NCBI RefSeq assembly: GCF_019679435.2
Contig: NZ_CP139781.1
Span: 1,798,001-1,862,000, forward strand
Direction of reading: 5' to 3'
Length of the DNA: 64,000 bases
DNA from: Actomonas aquatica
Lineage (GTDB): Bacteria; Verrucomicrobiota; Verrucomicrobiia; Opitutales; Opitutaceae
This document shows, piece after piece, positions 34,297 to 42,569 of the stretch; the stretch's first letter is position 1; each line of letters begins with the position of its first letter. Made by a program: the position numbers and the translations under genes. The notes under the pieces were generated by a model. It did not search any database. It was not told the origin of the DNA and saw only the letters and a program-made list of their open reading frames with translations.

Positions 34297-36714
34297 TTGG
34301 CTCTGCTCCCCAAACTGAAGCTCCTGCGCGGCGGCAACACGCCTCGTCGCGTGCGCAAACGCGAAGCACCTCCCGGCCTGATCCAGTTTCTGGAACAAAG
34401 CCGCGTCATCGCCGCGCTCATCTTCATCGCCACCGTCGCCGCCATTGTGCTCATCAGCTTCGTGGGCGTGCGCACCAGCGATGTGCCGGTCCTGCCCAAC
34501 CAGACCGCTCCGGTCCGCATTGTCGCCAATGCGCCGTTCAGCTACGAAAGCGACGAACTCACCCGCGTTCAGCGTGAGCAGATCCGTGACCGCATCCCGC
34601 CGGTTTATCGCCTCGAGTTTGAGCCGCTCACTCAGTTCGAAACCAACATCCAAGACCTCCTCGAAGCCTTTGAACGTTTCGAACAGGCCTTCCCCGCCGA
34701 CGCCGCCTCTTCCCCCGCCGCCCACGAGCAACTCGAAACCATCACCCAGGACTTCAACCGCGCCGGTCCCTACCGCACCACGATCGACGATCTCCGCGCG
34801 CTGCTCTTCCTCGGCAATGCCACCCAACGTTTCACCGTCGTCGAAAACGCCCTGCTCGTCCTCCGCGAAATCTACGCCCAAGGCGTCCACGACGAGACCG
34901 CTCTCGGGGCCGAAACCGCCGCCGGCGGCATCACTGTTTTCCAGATCAACAAAGCCGATCAGGTCTCCAATCAGGCCGTCGAGTCCATGGAGGACGCCCT
35001 CACCCTCCTGCGCATCAACCTCGCCGCCGAAGGCATCGGTCGCCCCACCACCCTCGCCCTCTTCCGCATCTTCCGCAACGGCGTGACGCCCAACTTGGTC
35101 TACGACCAGGAGGCCACCCGCGCGCTGCAACAACAGGCCATCGCCGACCTCAAACCCGTCGTCGTCGAAGTCACCGGCGGCCAGACCATCATCGAGCCCG
35201 GCACTCGCGTCACCCCCGAGCAATACGAGATGCTCGTCGCCCATCGCCGCGAGGTCCTGCAATCCGGCACCGCCGCCATGGACGAAGGCCTGCAGCTCTT
35301 CGGCCGCGTGCTGCTCGTGCTCGCCATGGTGCTCGCCTGCTCGATCTACATTCGCCTCGAAGACATCGAGACCCTGCGCTCCAACAGCCGTCTCGGTCTG
35401 CTCGCCCTCGTCGTGATGCTCAACCTCACCGCCGTGCGCGTGAGCTACGAACTCGGCGCCCTGCCCTTCTTTGTCGAACACACCAGCGCCGCCGCCCTCC
35501 TGCCCTACATCGCGCCCACCGCCCTCGCGCCCGTCATCGTGGCGCTGCTCATCGACGCCGGCTCCGCCGTCTTCATGGCGCTGCTCATCTCCATTTTCAC
35601 CGGCGTCATCTACGGCAACCGTCTCGACCTGCTCGTGCTCACTTTCCTCGCGTCCATGGTCGCGATCTCCTCCGCCCGCCTGACCCGCAAACGTGGCGCC
35701 ATCGTGCGCGCCACCACGCTCGGCGGTGTGGTCGTGGCGACCTTTGCGATGTTGATCGGTGTCGTGGACCGCCTCCCGCCCCTCAGCGTCCTGCAGCAAA
35801 TGGGCGCCGGCCTCGGCACCGGCATCCTCACCGGCGTGGTCGTTGTCGGTATCCTTCCGCTGCTCGAGTCACTCTTTAAGCGCACCACCGACATCACCCT
35901 GCTCGAGCTCACCGACTACAATCACCCCCTGCTGCGCCGCATGCAGATGGAGGCCCCCGGCACCTACCACCATTCGCTCGTGGTCGCCCAATTGGCCGAA
36001 AACGCCGCCGATGCCATCGGGGCCAACGCCCTCCGCGCCCGCGTCTGCGCCCTCTTCCACGACATCGGTAAGATGGTGAAGCCGGAGTATTACACCGAAA
36101 ACCAACGCGAGGGCATCAACCCCCACGACTCCAACAACCCCTCCCTTTCCGCTCTCATCATCAAGAGCCACGTGAAAGAGGGCGTCGACCTTGCCCTGCA
36201 GCACCGCCTGCCCCGCACGGTCATCAATGTCATTCGCCAACACCACGGCACTTCCCTCATCCGCTACTTCTTCTACCGCGCGATGGGCGCCATCAAACCG
36301 CCCGGCCAGTCGCAGGCGCCGTTCCCCAAAGCCGAGGACAGCAACCCGCCGCTGCGCGACCCCGGCACCCCCGCCCTGCCCGGACTCGAACCGGTGCCCG
36401 TCAGCGAAACCACTTACCGCTACGACGGACCGCGGCCCCAGTTTAAGGAATCTGCCATCATCCTGCTCGCCGACTCCTGCGAAGCCGCTTCGCGCTCCCT
36501 CGCCAAGGTCACGCCCCAAGGTCTCGGCGAACTCATCGACAAAATCGTCCACGACCACATCGCCGACGGCCAGCTCGACGAATCCCCCCTTACCTTTTCG
36601 GAGATCACCCGTATCAAGAGCAGCTTCAACTTCACCCTGCTCAACATGCTCCACTCCCGCGTCGCCTACCCCACCGGCGAAAAACCCAAACCCGCCGAAA
36701 ACGCCGGAAGCTGA
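34297..36714 (+). CDS. 7TM-HD phosphohydrolase (PgpH-like c-di-AMP phosphodiesterase)
   Basis: 805 residues from TTG 34297; GTG 34351 is an alternative start. One membrane helix (~45-65) precedes an extracytoplasmic 7TMR-HDED domain (~70-320). Seven membrane segments follow (~335-530). The cytoplasmic HD domain has the motif CALFHDIGKMVKPEYYTENQ near 585, preceded by a histidine in TYHHSLVV. PgpH of Listeria and YqfF of Bacillus have this layout and degrade cyclic di-AMP. No diadenylate cyclase lies in the window. Position between phoH and ybeY is conserved in many bacteria. Confidence 0.9.
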   Translation: MALLPKLKLLRGGNTPRRVRKREAPPGLIQFLEQSRVIAALIFIATVAAIVLISFVGVRTSDVPVLPNQTAPVRIVANAPFSYESDELTRVQREQIRDRIPPVYRLEFEPLTQFETNIQDLLEAFERFEQAFPADAASSPAAHEQLETITQDFNRAGPYRTTIDDLRALLFLGNATQRFTVVENALLVLREIYAQGVHDETALGAETAAGGITVFQINKADQVSNQAVESMEDALTLLRINLAAEGIGRPTTLALFRIFRNGVTPNLVYDQEATRALQQQAIADLKPVVVEVTGGQTIIEPGTRVTPEQYEMLVAHRREVLQSGTAAMDEGLQLFGRVLLVLAMVLACSIYIRLEDIETLRSNSRLGLLALVVMLNLTAVRVSYELGALPFFVEHTSAAALLPYIAPTALAPVIVALLIDAGSAVFMALLISIFTGVIYGNRLDLLVLTFLASMVAISSARLTRKRGAIVRATTLGGVVVATFAMLIGVVDRLPPLSVLQQMGAGLGTGILTGVVVVGILPLLESLFKRTTDITLLELTDYNHPLLRRMQMEAPGTYHHSLVVAQLAENAADAIGANALRARVCALFHDIGKMVKPEYYTENQREGINPHDSNNPSLSALIIKSHVKEGVDLALQHRLPRTVINVIRQHHGTSLIRYFFYRAMGAIKPPGQSQAPFPKAEDSNPPLRDPGTPALPGLEPVPVSETTYRYDGPRPQFKESAIILLADSCEAASRSLAKVTPQGLGELIDKIVHDHIADGQLDESPLTFSEITRIKSSFNFTLLNMLHSRVAYPTGEKPKPAENAGS

Positions 36715-36719
36715 TCATG

Positions 36720-36836
36720 TAAGAAGTCAGATGTAGGATGTCAGAAGCAAGTCCGGCGCCCCCCTTTCAGGCTGACGGCACATCTCACATCGCACATCTG
36801 ACATCAGATATCCTACATCTGACATCCCACATCAGA
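36720..36836. repeat. Heptamer arrays upstream of ybeY, with inverted partner
   Basis: 36781-36836 is eight consecutive 7-bp units (CATCTCA, CATCGCA, CATCTGA, CATCAGA, TATCCTA, CATCTGA, CATCCCA, CATCAGA), ending one base before the ybeY start codon. At 36720-36747 four units of the complementary type (TAAGAAG, TCAGATG, TAGGATG, TCAGAAG) stand in the opposite sense, giving a 14-bp perfect inverted repeat (36726-36739 with 36810-36823). The stretch is much more AT-rich than its surroundings and contains no gene. Confidence 0.88.
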
Positions 36837-36837
36837 C

Positions 36838-37308
36838 ATGCCTCGCTCCGTCTCCCTCCACAACGCCCACCCGCGGCTCAAACTCGATCGCAAGGCCGTC
36901 CTCCGCGTCATCGCGCTGCTCGACGCCGCCGCCGATCGTTTTGACGGAGGACCGCCCGACGGTGAACTCTCCCTCGCCTTCCTGACCGACCCTGCCCTCG
37001 CCGACCTCCACGGTCAATTCCTCGACGACCCCACCACGACCGACGTCATCACCTTCGAGGGTGAACCCCAGTTTGGCACCGCCGGTGAAGTCTGCGTCTC
37101 GGCCGACACCGCCGCGGCCTTCGCGAAGAAACACGACAAGGACTTCAGCGAGGAACTCACCCTCTACGTCGTCCACGGCTGGCTCCATCTCGCCGGCTAC
37201 GACGACCTCGAACCGGCCAAAAAACGCCGCATGCGCGCCGCCGAAGCCCGCGCCATGAAACTCCTCTCCGAAGCGTCGGCCGTGCCGACATTTAGTTGGA
37301 AAAAGTAA
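36838..37308 (+). CDS. ybeY: Endoribonuclease YbeY
   Basis: 156 residues. VVHGWLHLAGYDD corresponds to the zinc motif H-x3-H-x5-H, but the third histidine is replaced by aspartate. Bacteroidota YbeY proteins often have Asp there too, so activity is still likely. The segment TDVITFEGEPQFGTAGEVCVS is the typical substrate-groove region. YbeY trims the 3' end of 16S rRNA and takes part in ribosome quality control. The start ATG directly abuts a heptamer array. Confidence 0.9.
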   Translation: MPRSVSLHNAHPRLKLDRKAVLRVIALLDAAADRFDGGPPDGELSLAFLTDPALADLHGQFLDDPTTTDVITFEGEPQFGTAGEVCVSADTAAAFAKKHDKDFSEELTLYVVHGWLHLAGYDDLEPAKKRRMRAAEARAMKLLSEASAVPTFSWKK

Positions 37309-37360
37309 GGCATGAGGCCCACGGTGGACTGAACTGGCCCAGTTCAAAATCCCCCGCTTC

Positions 37361-38257
37361 GTGAAACGCATACCCGCTCCCCTGTGGCCAGCTTTGGCGT
37401 ATTGCCTGGGTTTCCTCGCTGCGCCCACTTTTGCCCAATCGGATGAGAATCCCACCGAGCCAGTGCTTCCACCCGGCGTGGTTGAACACGCCAGCTACAC
37501 CCTCAAATTGGGAGCCTTCCCGGCGAACTCGAACATCCGGCGTCCCGCAACCTTCCTCGCACCCGGCACCGCGGTAACCCTTCGCCTATCTTCCGAATTC
37601 GGCGAGGTCACTAACATCCGTTGGTATCGCAACAACACCTTGCTCACGAATACCAGCGAACTGGTCATCCCCGCGTTCGATTCCCCCGACAGCGGCTACT
37701 ACCGCGCAACATTCTCCGGCCACGCGGAATACAGCAGCACCAACACGGTCCTGCTCCTGGCCGGCATCGCCGACCGACATCGCCTCATCAACCAATCCAC
37801 CCGTGTGACGATCTCCCCATCGTCACCTCGGGCGACCTTCGGTTTCGTCATAAATCCACCGCTGGCCGGTTCCTACGGCGATCTACGAATTCTTATTCGC
37901 GTCATTGGTCCCGCATTGGCAGGATTTGGAGTCGCTTCGCCACTCTCCGACCCGGTCTACCGCCTCTACAGCAGTGCCGGCGATGACGTGACGCCGGGCA
38001 TGGTATTTCTCGACTACGTCGGCGCTCACCAAGACTACCGCGATCGCGTCAACACCACCTCGACCGCCGTCGGTGCTTTCCCGGTGGATTCCGATATTCA
38101 GTCAACCGTCCCTCCACGCAACCTCGCCGATGTCGTCCAACTCTCCGCTGGAGCTTACACCCTGACCGTCTCCTCTGCCTCGGGTGCCACCGGCGAAGTC
38201 CTGGTCGAAATCTACGACACCTGGACCGATCCGGCCGAAAACCCCACCGATCAGTAG
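37361..38257 (+). CDS. Secreted Ig-like protein with shared C-terminal module
   Basis: 298 residues from GTG 37361, with a signal peptide (cleavage near PTFAQ). Residues ~45-135 form an Ig-like domain (NIRWYRNNTLLTNTSELVIP, then SGYYRATF). Residues ~145-290 match the C-terminal module of two other secreted proteins in this window: GFVINPP, RILIRVIGPALAGFGV, VGAFPVDSD and LSAGAYTLTVSSASG, ending VLVEIYDTW. No enzymatic motif is visible. The product is probably exported or attached to the cell surface; its function is unknown. Confidence 0.75.
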   Translation: MKRIPAPLWPALAYCLGFLAAPTFAQSDENPTEPVLPPGVVEHASYTLKLGAFPANSNIRRPATFLAPGTAVTLRLSSEFGEVTNIRWYRNNTLLTNTSELVIPAFDSPDSGYYRATFSGHAEYSSTNTVLLLAGIADRHRLINQSTRVTISPSSPRATFGFVINPPLAGSYGDLRILIRVIGPALAGFGVASPLSDPVYRLYSSAGDDVTPGMVFLDYVGAHQDYRDRVNTTSTAVGAFPVDSDIQSTVPPRNLADVVQLSAGAYTLTVSSASGATGEVLVEIYDTWTDPAENPTDQ

Positions 38258-38387
38258 CGGCATCCCGGTTAACGCGCTTCACACCACTGCTACCGTGCCG
38301 GTGTTCGCGTGGAAGCGTTAACGCCCCAGCGGCCAATCGCTCACTTGCGCTTGCGAGTGCCGCTCGCCGTCGCACGCTGAGCCGTTC

Positions 38388-39125
38388 ATGTCTGCGGCCC
38401 AGCGTTCCAGCTCCAAAACCAAACCCAAGTCCGGCTTTCACACGGCGCGCAATGCCTTCCTGTCCGGCCTGCTGCTGCTCGCTCCGCTGGCGGTTACCTG
38501 GCTCGTCTTTTCCTGGTTGATCACCAAGGTCGGCGGCACCTTCCGCCCCGTTTTCCAGGTCTTCGCCCCCGAGTCCTTCAAACGCGAAAACCTCGAGCTC
38601 ATCTGGAACGTGCTCACCACCATCATCGTGGTGGGACTCGTCACCCTGCTCGGCTACGTTTCGCGCTACGTGCTGTCCGCCTACTTCGGCCGCACCGCCG
38701 AGCGTTTCATCGACAACATTCCCGGGGTCGGCTCCGTCTACCGCTGGGTCAAACAGATCGTCGACACCTTCTCCGCCCAGAAGCGCAACATCTTCGAAAA
38801 GGTCGTCCTCGTCGAATATCCCGCTCCCGGATCCTGGGTGGTCGGTTTCCTCACCAACCGCGCCGCCGGCGAGATCCAACACCGCACCGAAAACGAACTC
38901 GTCACCGTCTTTATTCCCACCACGCCCAATCCCACCTCGGGCTTCCTGCTCTTCTACCCTCAACACCGTGTCACGACGCTCGACATGTCCGTCAGTGAGG
39001 CGATGAAACTCATCATCTCCGGCGGCACCGTCGTCCCACCTTGGCCGCCGCCCCCGCCCACCAACCCGCCCTTCGAAATCGAAGCCGGCGAAGAGGACAC
39101 GCCCCCGCGCAACGACGCTTCCTGA
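38388..39125 (+). CDS. DUF502 membrane protein
   Basis: 245 residues with two membrane segments (~25-48, FLSGLLLLAPLAVTWLVFSW; ~75-100, VLTTIIVVGLVTLLGYVSRY). The family motifs IPGVGSVYRWVKQIVDTFS and PNPTSGFLLFYP are present. The C-terminal tail is Pro- and acid-rich. The family is widespread and uncharacterised in function. It is 3 bp before the next gene, so the two are translated together. Confidence 0.9.
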   Translation: MSAAQRSSSKTKPKSGFHTARNAFLSGLLLLAPLAVTWLVFSWLITKVGGTFRPVFQVFAPESFKRENLELIWNVLTTIIVVGLVTLLGYVSRYVLSAYFGRTAERFIDNIPGVGSVYRWVKQIVDTFSAQKRNIFEKVVLVEYPAPGSWVVGFLTNRAAGEIQHRTENELVTVFIPTTPNPTSGFLLFYPQHRVTTLDMSVSEAMKLIISGGTVVPPWPPPPPTNPPFEIEAGEEDTPPRNDAS

Positions 39126-39128
39126 TCC

Positions 39129-39743
39129 GTGGCCGGCCCGACCCTCCACACCGAGGTCCATATCCTGCAAAAGGCTCCCCCCAAGGAAGCCTTCCAGCCC
39201 GCCACAGCCTATTCCGCCGAACACGGCACTTTGCGCATCCTGCAACGGGTCCCGCGCAAACCCACGCCCAACCACATCGGTCTCGATCTCTTTGATCACG
39301 CCGCCCTCATCCTCGACGCTGGCTCCGGCGGCACGTGGTTTGTGAAAGAGGTGCGCCTGCTCCACCGCCACACCGGCATCGGCCAAAACTACCGCCGCCT
39401 GCAGCACGCCTCCACCTTCACCGCCCTCATCGCCCGCAACCCCGTGCACGAAGAGAGCCGCGAGTCCGTCGACGCGTTGCTTCACACCGCGCTCCACGCC
39501 TTCGCGACGAGCGACCGCCCCGACATTGTCGGTTTCAAAAGCCTCTACTGCTTCGCCCGCGACGAGGGCTACCCGCTTAAACAACACTGGTATCCCACCC
39601 TGCCGCGCGACGACCGCACCGACCTCGCCGCCCTGCTCAACCAACCCGTCGCCGAGCTCGTCACCTCCACCGACCGCGTCGCCCACCTCCAACGCCGTCT
39701 CGAAGACTACCTCCGCGGCCACACCGACATCCTGGTGGAATGA
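39129..39743 (+). CDS. RecO-like DNA repair protein (divergent)
   Basis: 204 residues from GTG 39129. The first half follows the RecO plan: a short OB-fold stretch (EVHILQKAPPKEAF, then AEHGTLRILQRVPRKP). The second half is helical, and VGFKSLYCFARDEGYPLKQHW is reminiscent of the conserved RecO helix before the zinc region. The four zinc cysteines are absent, as in many RecO variants. RecO loads RecA with RecR at gaps. The similarity is read by eye, so the name is tentative; otherwise it is a protein of unknown function coupled to DUF502. Confidence 0.45.
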   Translation: MAGPTLHTEVHILQKAPPKEAFQPATAYSAEHGTLRILQRVPRKPTPNHIGLDLFDHAALILDAGSGGTWFVKEVRLLHRHTGIGQNYRRLQHASTFTALIARNPVHEESRESVDALLHTALHAFATSDRPDIVGFKSLYCFARDEGYPLKQHWYPTLPRDDRTDLAALLNQPVAELVTSTDRVAHLQRRLEDYLRGHTDILVE

Positions 39744-39852
39744 AGAATTCTGAAGAGTGAAGGGTGAAACCGCCGGGTCATATTTTCACCATTCACTCTT
39801 CACCATTCACCATTCCTTCCACCATTCACCCTTCACTATTCACCATTCCCAA
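39741..39852. repeat. Heptamer arrays upstream of the nuclease-helicase gene
   Basis: 39785-39852 holds nine 7-bp units of type TTCACCA (TTCACCA, TTCACTC, TTCACCA, TTCACCA, TTCCTTC, then a 5-base unit, TTCACCC, TTCACTA, TTCACCA, TTCCCAA), ending two bases before ATG 39855. Complementary units (TGAAGAA, TGAAGAG, TGAAGGG) occur at 39741-39764. AGTGAAGGGTGAA at 39756-39768 is the exact reverse complement of 39825-39837. Confidence 0.88.
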
Positions 39853-39854
39853 AG

Positions 39855-42308
39855 ATGGACTTCGACCTCGCCGCCAAAACCGCTCGACTCTCTGTCGGTG
39901 AGCTGGCCGATTTTTCAATCGGCCCGCGCGACGGTGGCGACGGTCCGACCGGCGTCTGGCGCGCCCAACTCGGCTCGCATTGGCACCGCGAGATGCAGGT
40001 GCAGACCACCAGCGAACACCCCGACGCCCATTTTGAAGTCACCATCGAGGGGGACGTCTATCACCGCGGCTGGCGCCTCCAACTCACCGGCCGTATCGAC
40101 CAACTCATTACGCTCGGCGACACCACTGTCCTACGCGAGATCAAGACCGTCACTCGCCCGGTGCCCATCGCCGAATCCGAGCTGCGAGCCGACTACCCGC
40201 ACTACTTCGCCCAGCTCGCCATCTACCTCGCGCTGCGCCGCATCAACGCCCCCACCGATCGCGAAAACCTCCGCGGCGAACTGGTCTTCGTCGAAACCGC
40301 CAGCGGCCTTTCCCAAACCCTCGTCCTCACCCGCGACGACGAGTCCCTGCTCGACCAGCGCCTCGATCGTGTCACCCAGTTTCTCGACCTCAATCAACGC
40401 GCCCTGGAGCGCCGCCGCACCCTCCACTTTCAACCGCCCTTCGCCGCGCTCCGTCCCGGCCAGGAAGACACCCGCGCCCTGCTCGAAAACGCCCTCGCCA
40501 CCCGCCCCATCGTGGCCTTCGAAGCCCCCACCGGCTTCGGCAAAACCGGCGTCATGCTTGAGGTCGCCCTGCACGCCCTGCGCGACGCCCGCGTCGATCG
40601 CATCCTCTACCTCACCAGCAAATCCACCGGACAACTCCAGGTCGTCGAAACGCTCCAGCGCATGACCGCCCCCCCCGCGCCGGCCAACACCCCCACCTCC
40701 CCCGCGGAAGCCCCCGACACTTGTCACGTATTACGTGACAGTTCCACGCAAGCGCCTAATGGGGAGGGTCATACGCTCGCGGTCTGGCACGTGCGCAACA
40801 AGGCCGAGCACTGCGTCAACCACTCCTTCCACTGCACCCGCGACAATTGCCGTTTCATCAACGACCTTGAGTCGCGCTGGCCGCAGAGCGGACTCGATCG
40901 TTTCCACCTCTTCGAAGACCACCCGCGTGACCTGCCCACCCTGCGTGCCGCCGGGGACCACGCTGGCATCTGCCCCTACGAGATCACCCGCACCGCCCTC
41001 GCCTTTCAGGACGTCTGGATCGGCGACTACAACTACGTCTTCGCCCCGCGCAACCGCGGTCTCTTCGAGAACCAACCCGGCTGGAATCCCGCCCGCACCC
41101 TGCTCATCGTCGACGAGGCACACAACCTGCCCGCCCGCGTCGCCGACGCCCATTCCCACATCCTCACCGGTGCCGCCTGCCGCGCCACCCTCGCCGAACT
41201 CGATCACCAACGTGTGCCCAGTTCGTTGATACGCGCCTGGGAAAGCCTCACCCTGATCGTGGCCGGCCAACGCGCCTGCGATGCCGTCGATCTGCCCACC
41301 GAGGACGACCTCCTCGATGTTCTCCAACGCATCGCCGATCAGCTCCTTAACGTTCCGCTCGACTACACCGCCCTCGGCCCCGATCTCGCCGACACCCTCT
41401 GGCTCTGCGCCGACCTCGTGGAGTGGCTGCAGAGCCCCACCCTCACTCGCCTGCTCTGGGCGCCCGTCGATGCCGAGCTTCATTTCACCTGCCTCGACGC
41501 CGCGCCCGTCATCGGCAGCCTGCTGCGCGGCTTTGGCCAGGTGATGCTCGCGAGTGCCACCCTCGGTCCACCCGACGCTTTCAACGCCTCCCTCGGCCTC
41601 GACACCGCCGCCTTGCACTACGTCGAGGCACTCACCCCGTGGCGCGACCACAGTTACGACGTCGCCATCGATGCCCGCGTCGACACGCGCTACCAGCAAC
41701 GCAGCCGCCACTACGCGCTCACCGCCGCCACCGTCGCGGACCTTCACACGGCCGCCACCCGCGGTCCGGTTGTGGTCTTTTTCCCCAGTTACGCCTACGC
41801 CCGCGCCATCGAGCAACAGCTTGTCGATGACGGTCATCCGTTGCGCGTCGCGCTCCAGCCGCGCCTGCCCGATCTCGCCGCCCAGTCGGCTTGGGTGGAG
41901 CAAAACCTCACCTTCGCCGACGCGCTTTTCCTCGTGCTCGGCAGCAGTTTTGCCGAAGGCATCGATCTGCTCGGCGGCCGCGTCTCCCACGCCATGGTCG
42001 TCGGCCCCGCCCTGCCCGAGGTCAATGCCCGCCAACGCGCCCGCCTCGACGAGCTCGAGCGCGCCGGCGCCACCCGCGAGGCCGCCTTTGATCGTGTCTA
42101 TCGCATCCCCGGTATCCAAAAAGTGAATCAGGGCCTCGGCCGCCTCGTGCGCGCCCCCGGCCAACACACCCGCGTCCTGCTCCACTGTCGCCGTTTTATG
42201 GATACCGCCTTCGCCCGCCTGCTGGCGCGCGATTACCAGTTTGGCGAAACGCTGCCCGACAAAGACGCCTTCCACACCTGGTTGGAAACGCCTGTCCGCA
42301 CCGACTAG
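39855..42308 (+). CDS. PD-(D/E)XK nuclease-XPD/DinG-type helicase fusion
   Basis: 817 residues. The N-terminal ~190 residues look like a PD-(D/E)XK nuclease: LTGRIDQL (Asp), TVLREIKTV (E-x-K) and HYFAQLAIYLALRR (the Q-x3-Y motif). The helicase part has Walker A EAPTGFGKTGVM near 220 and the DEAH box LLIVDEAHNLPAR near 415. Between them lie four cysteines (HCVNHSF, HCTRDNCRF, GICPYE) placed as in Fe-S helicases of the XPD/DinG family. The motif LGSSFAEGIDLLGG and the closing VNQGLGRLVRAPG complete the superfamily 2 set. The linker near residue 290 is encoded by a dispersed palindrome. It should unwind and cut DNA; the exact role is unknown. Confidence 0.82.
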   Translation: MDFDLAAKTARLSVGELADFSIGPRDGGDGPTGVWRAQLGSHWHREMQVQTTSEHPDAHFEVTIEGDVYHRGWRLQLTGRIDQLITLGDTTVLREIKTVTRPVPIAESELRADYPHYFAQLAIYLALRRINAPTDRENLRGELVFVETASGLSQTLVLTRDDESLLDQRLDRVTQFLDLNQRALERRRTLHFQPPFAALRPGQEDTRALLENALATRPIVAFEAPTGFGKTGVMLEVALHALRDARVDRILYLTSKSTGQLQVVETLQRMTAPPAPANTPTSPAEAPDTCHVLRDSSTQAPNGEGHTLAVWHVRNKAEHCVNHSFHCTRDNCRFINDLESRWPQSGLDRFHLFEDHPRDLPTLRAAGDHAGICPYEITRTALAFQDVWIGDYNYVFAPRNRGLFENQPGWNPARTLLIVDEAHNLPARVADAHSHILTGAACRATLAELDHQRVPSSLIRAWESLTLIVAGQRACDAVDLPTEDDLLDVLQRIADQLLNVPLDYTALGPDLADTLWLCADLVEWLQSPTLTRLLWAPVDAELHFTCLDAAPVIGSLLRGFGQVMLASATLGPPDAFNASLGLDTAALHYVEALTPWRDHSYDVAIDARVDTRYQQRSRHYALTAATVADLHTAATRGPVVVFFPSYAYARAIEQQLVDDGHPLRVALQPRLPDLAAQSAWVEQNLTFADALFLVLGSSFAEGIDLLGGRVSHAMVVGPALPEVNARQRARLDELERAGATREAAFDRVYRIPGIQKVNQGLGRLVRAPGQHTRVLLHCRRFMDTAFARLLARDYQFGETLPDKDAFHTWLETPVRTD
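40722..40740. repeat. Third copy of the 19-bp palindrome, inside a coding sequence
   Basis: TGTCACGTATTACGTGACA, identical to 28264-28282, occurs in the reading frame of the nuclease-helicase gene and encodes part of DTCHVLRDS. It falls in a Pro/Ala/Thr-rich linker between Walker A and the Fe-S cysteines, a place where an insertion would be tolerated. Confidence 0.85.
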
Positions 42309-42465
42309 CATCAAGTCGGGCACCGCGTCACCGGCTCCGAACCGCAGCTTTCACCTATCCAAGGTGCGAGTTTAGGCCACTCAGCATCTGGGAAGAGCCG
42401 TGCCATCCGGGGCTGAAATCGCCCGGCCTGCGCCTAAGTGCGCCGCGAAATCTGCGGTTACTAGC

Positions 42466-42487
42466 CGCCGCCGCAGGCGGGCGCTAC
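42466..42487 (-). repeat. Isolated GTAG-headed palindrome
   Basis: On the minus strand GTAGCGCCCGCCTGCGGCGG is a GTAG head followed by an imperfect GC palindrome, like the units of the array at 26-27 kb but with a different stem. It lies in the 261-bp space before the LamG protein gene, where I see nothing else. Confidence 0.5.
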
Positions 42488-42569
42488 GCAAGTGTGCGTA
42501 TGGTGAGTTCAAGCGACCTGCAATACCGTGGGGCTGGCTCCAACCCACGCCTTTAACCGTTCCCAAACT

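Noticed and set aside
39855-40425. N-terminal nuclease of the helicase fusion read as Cas4
   Set aside because: The four cysteines of Cas4 are missing from the nuclease part, and no cas genes or arrays are present. The cysteines further on fit the helicase Fe-S cluster.
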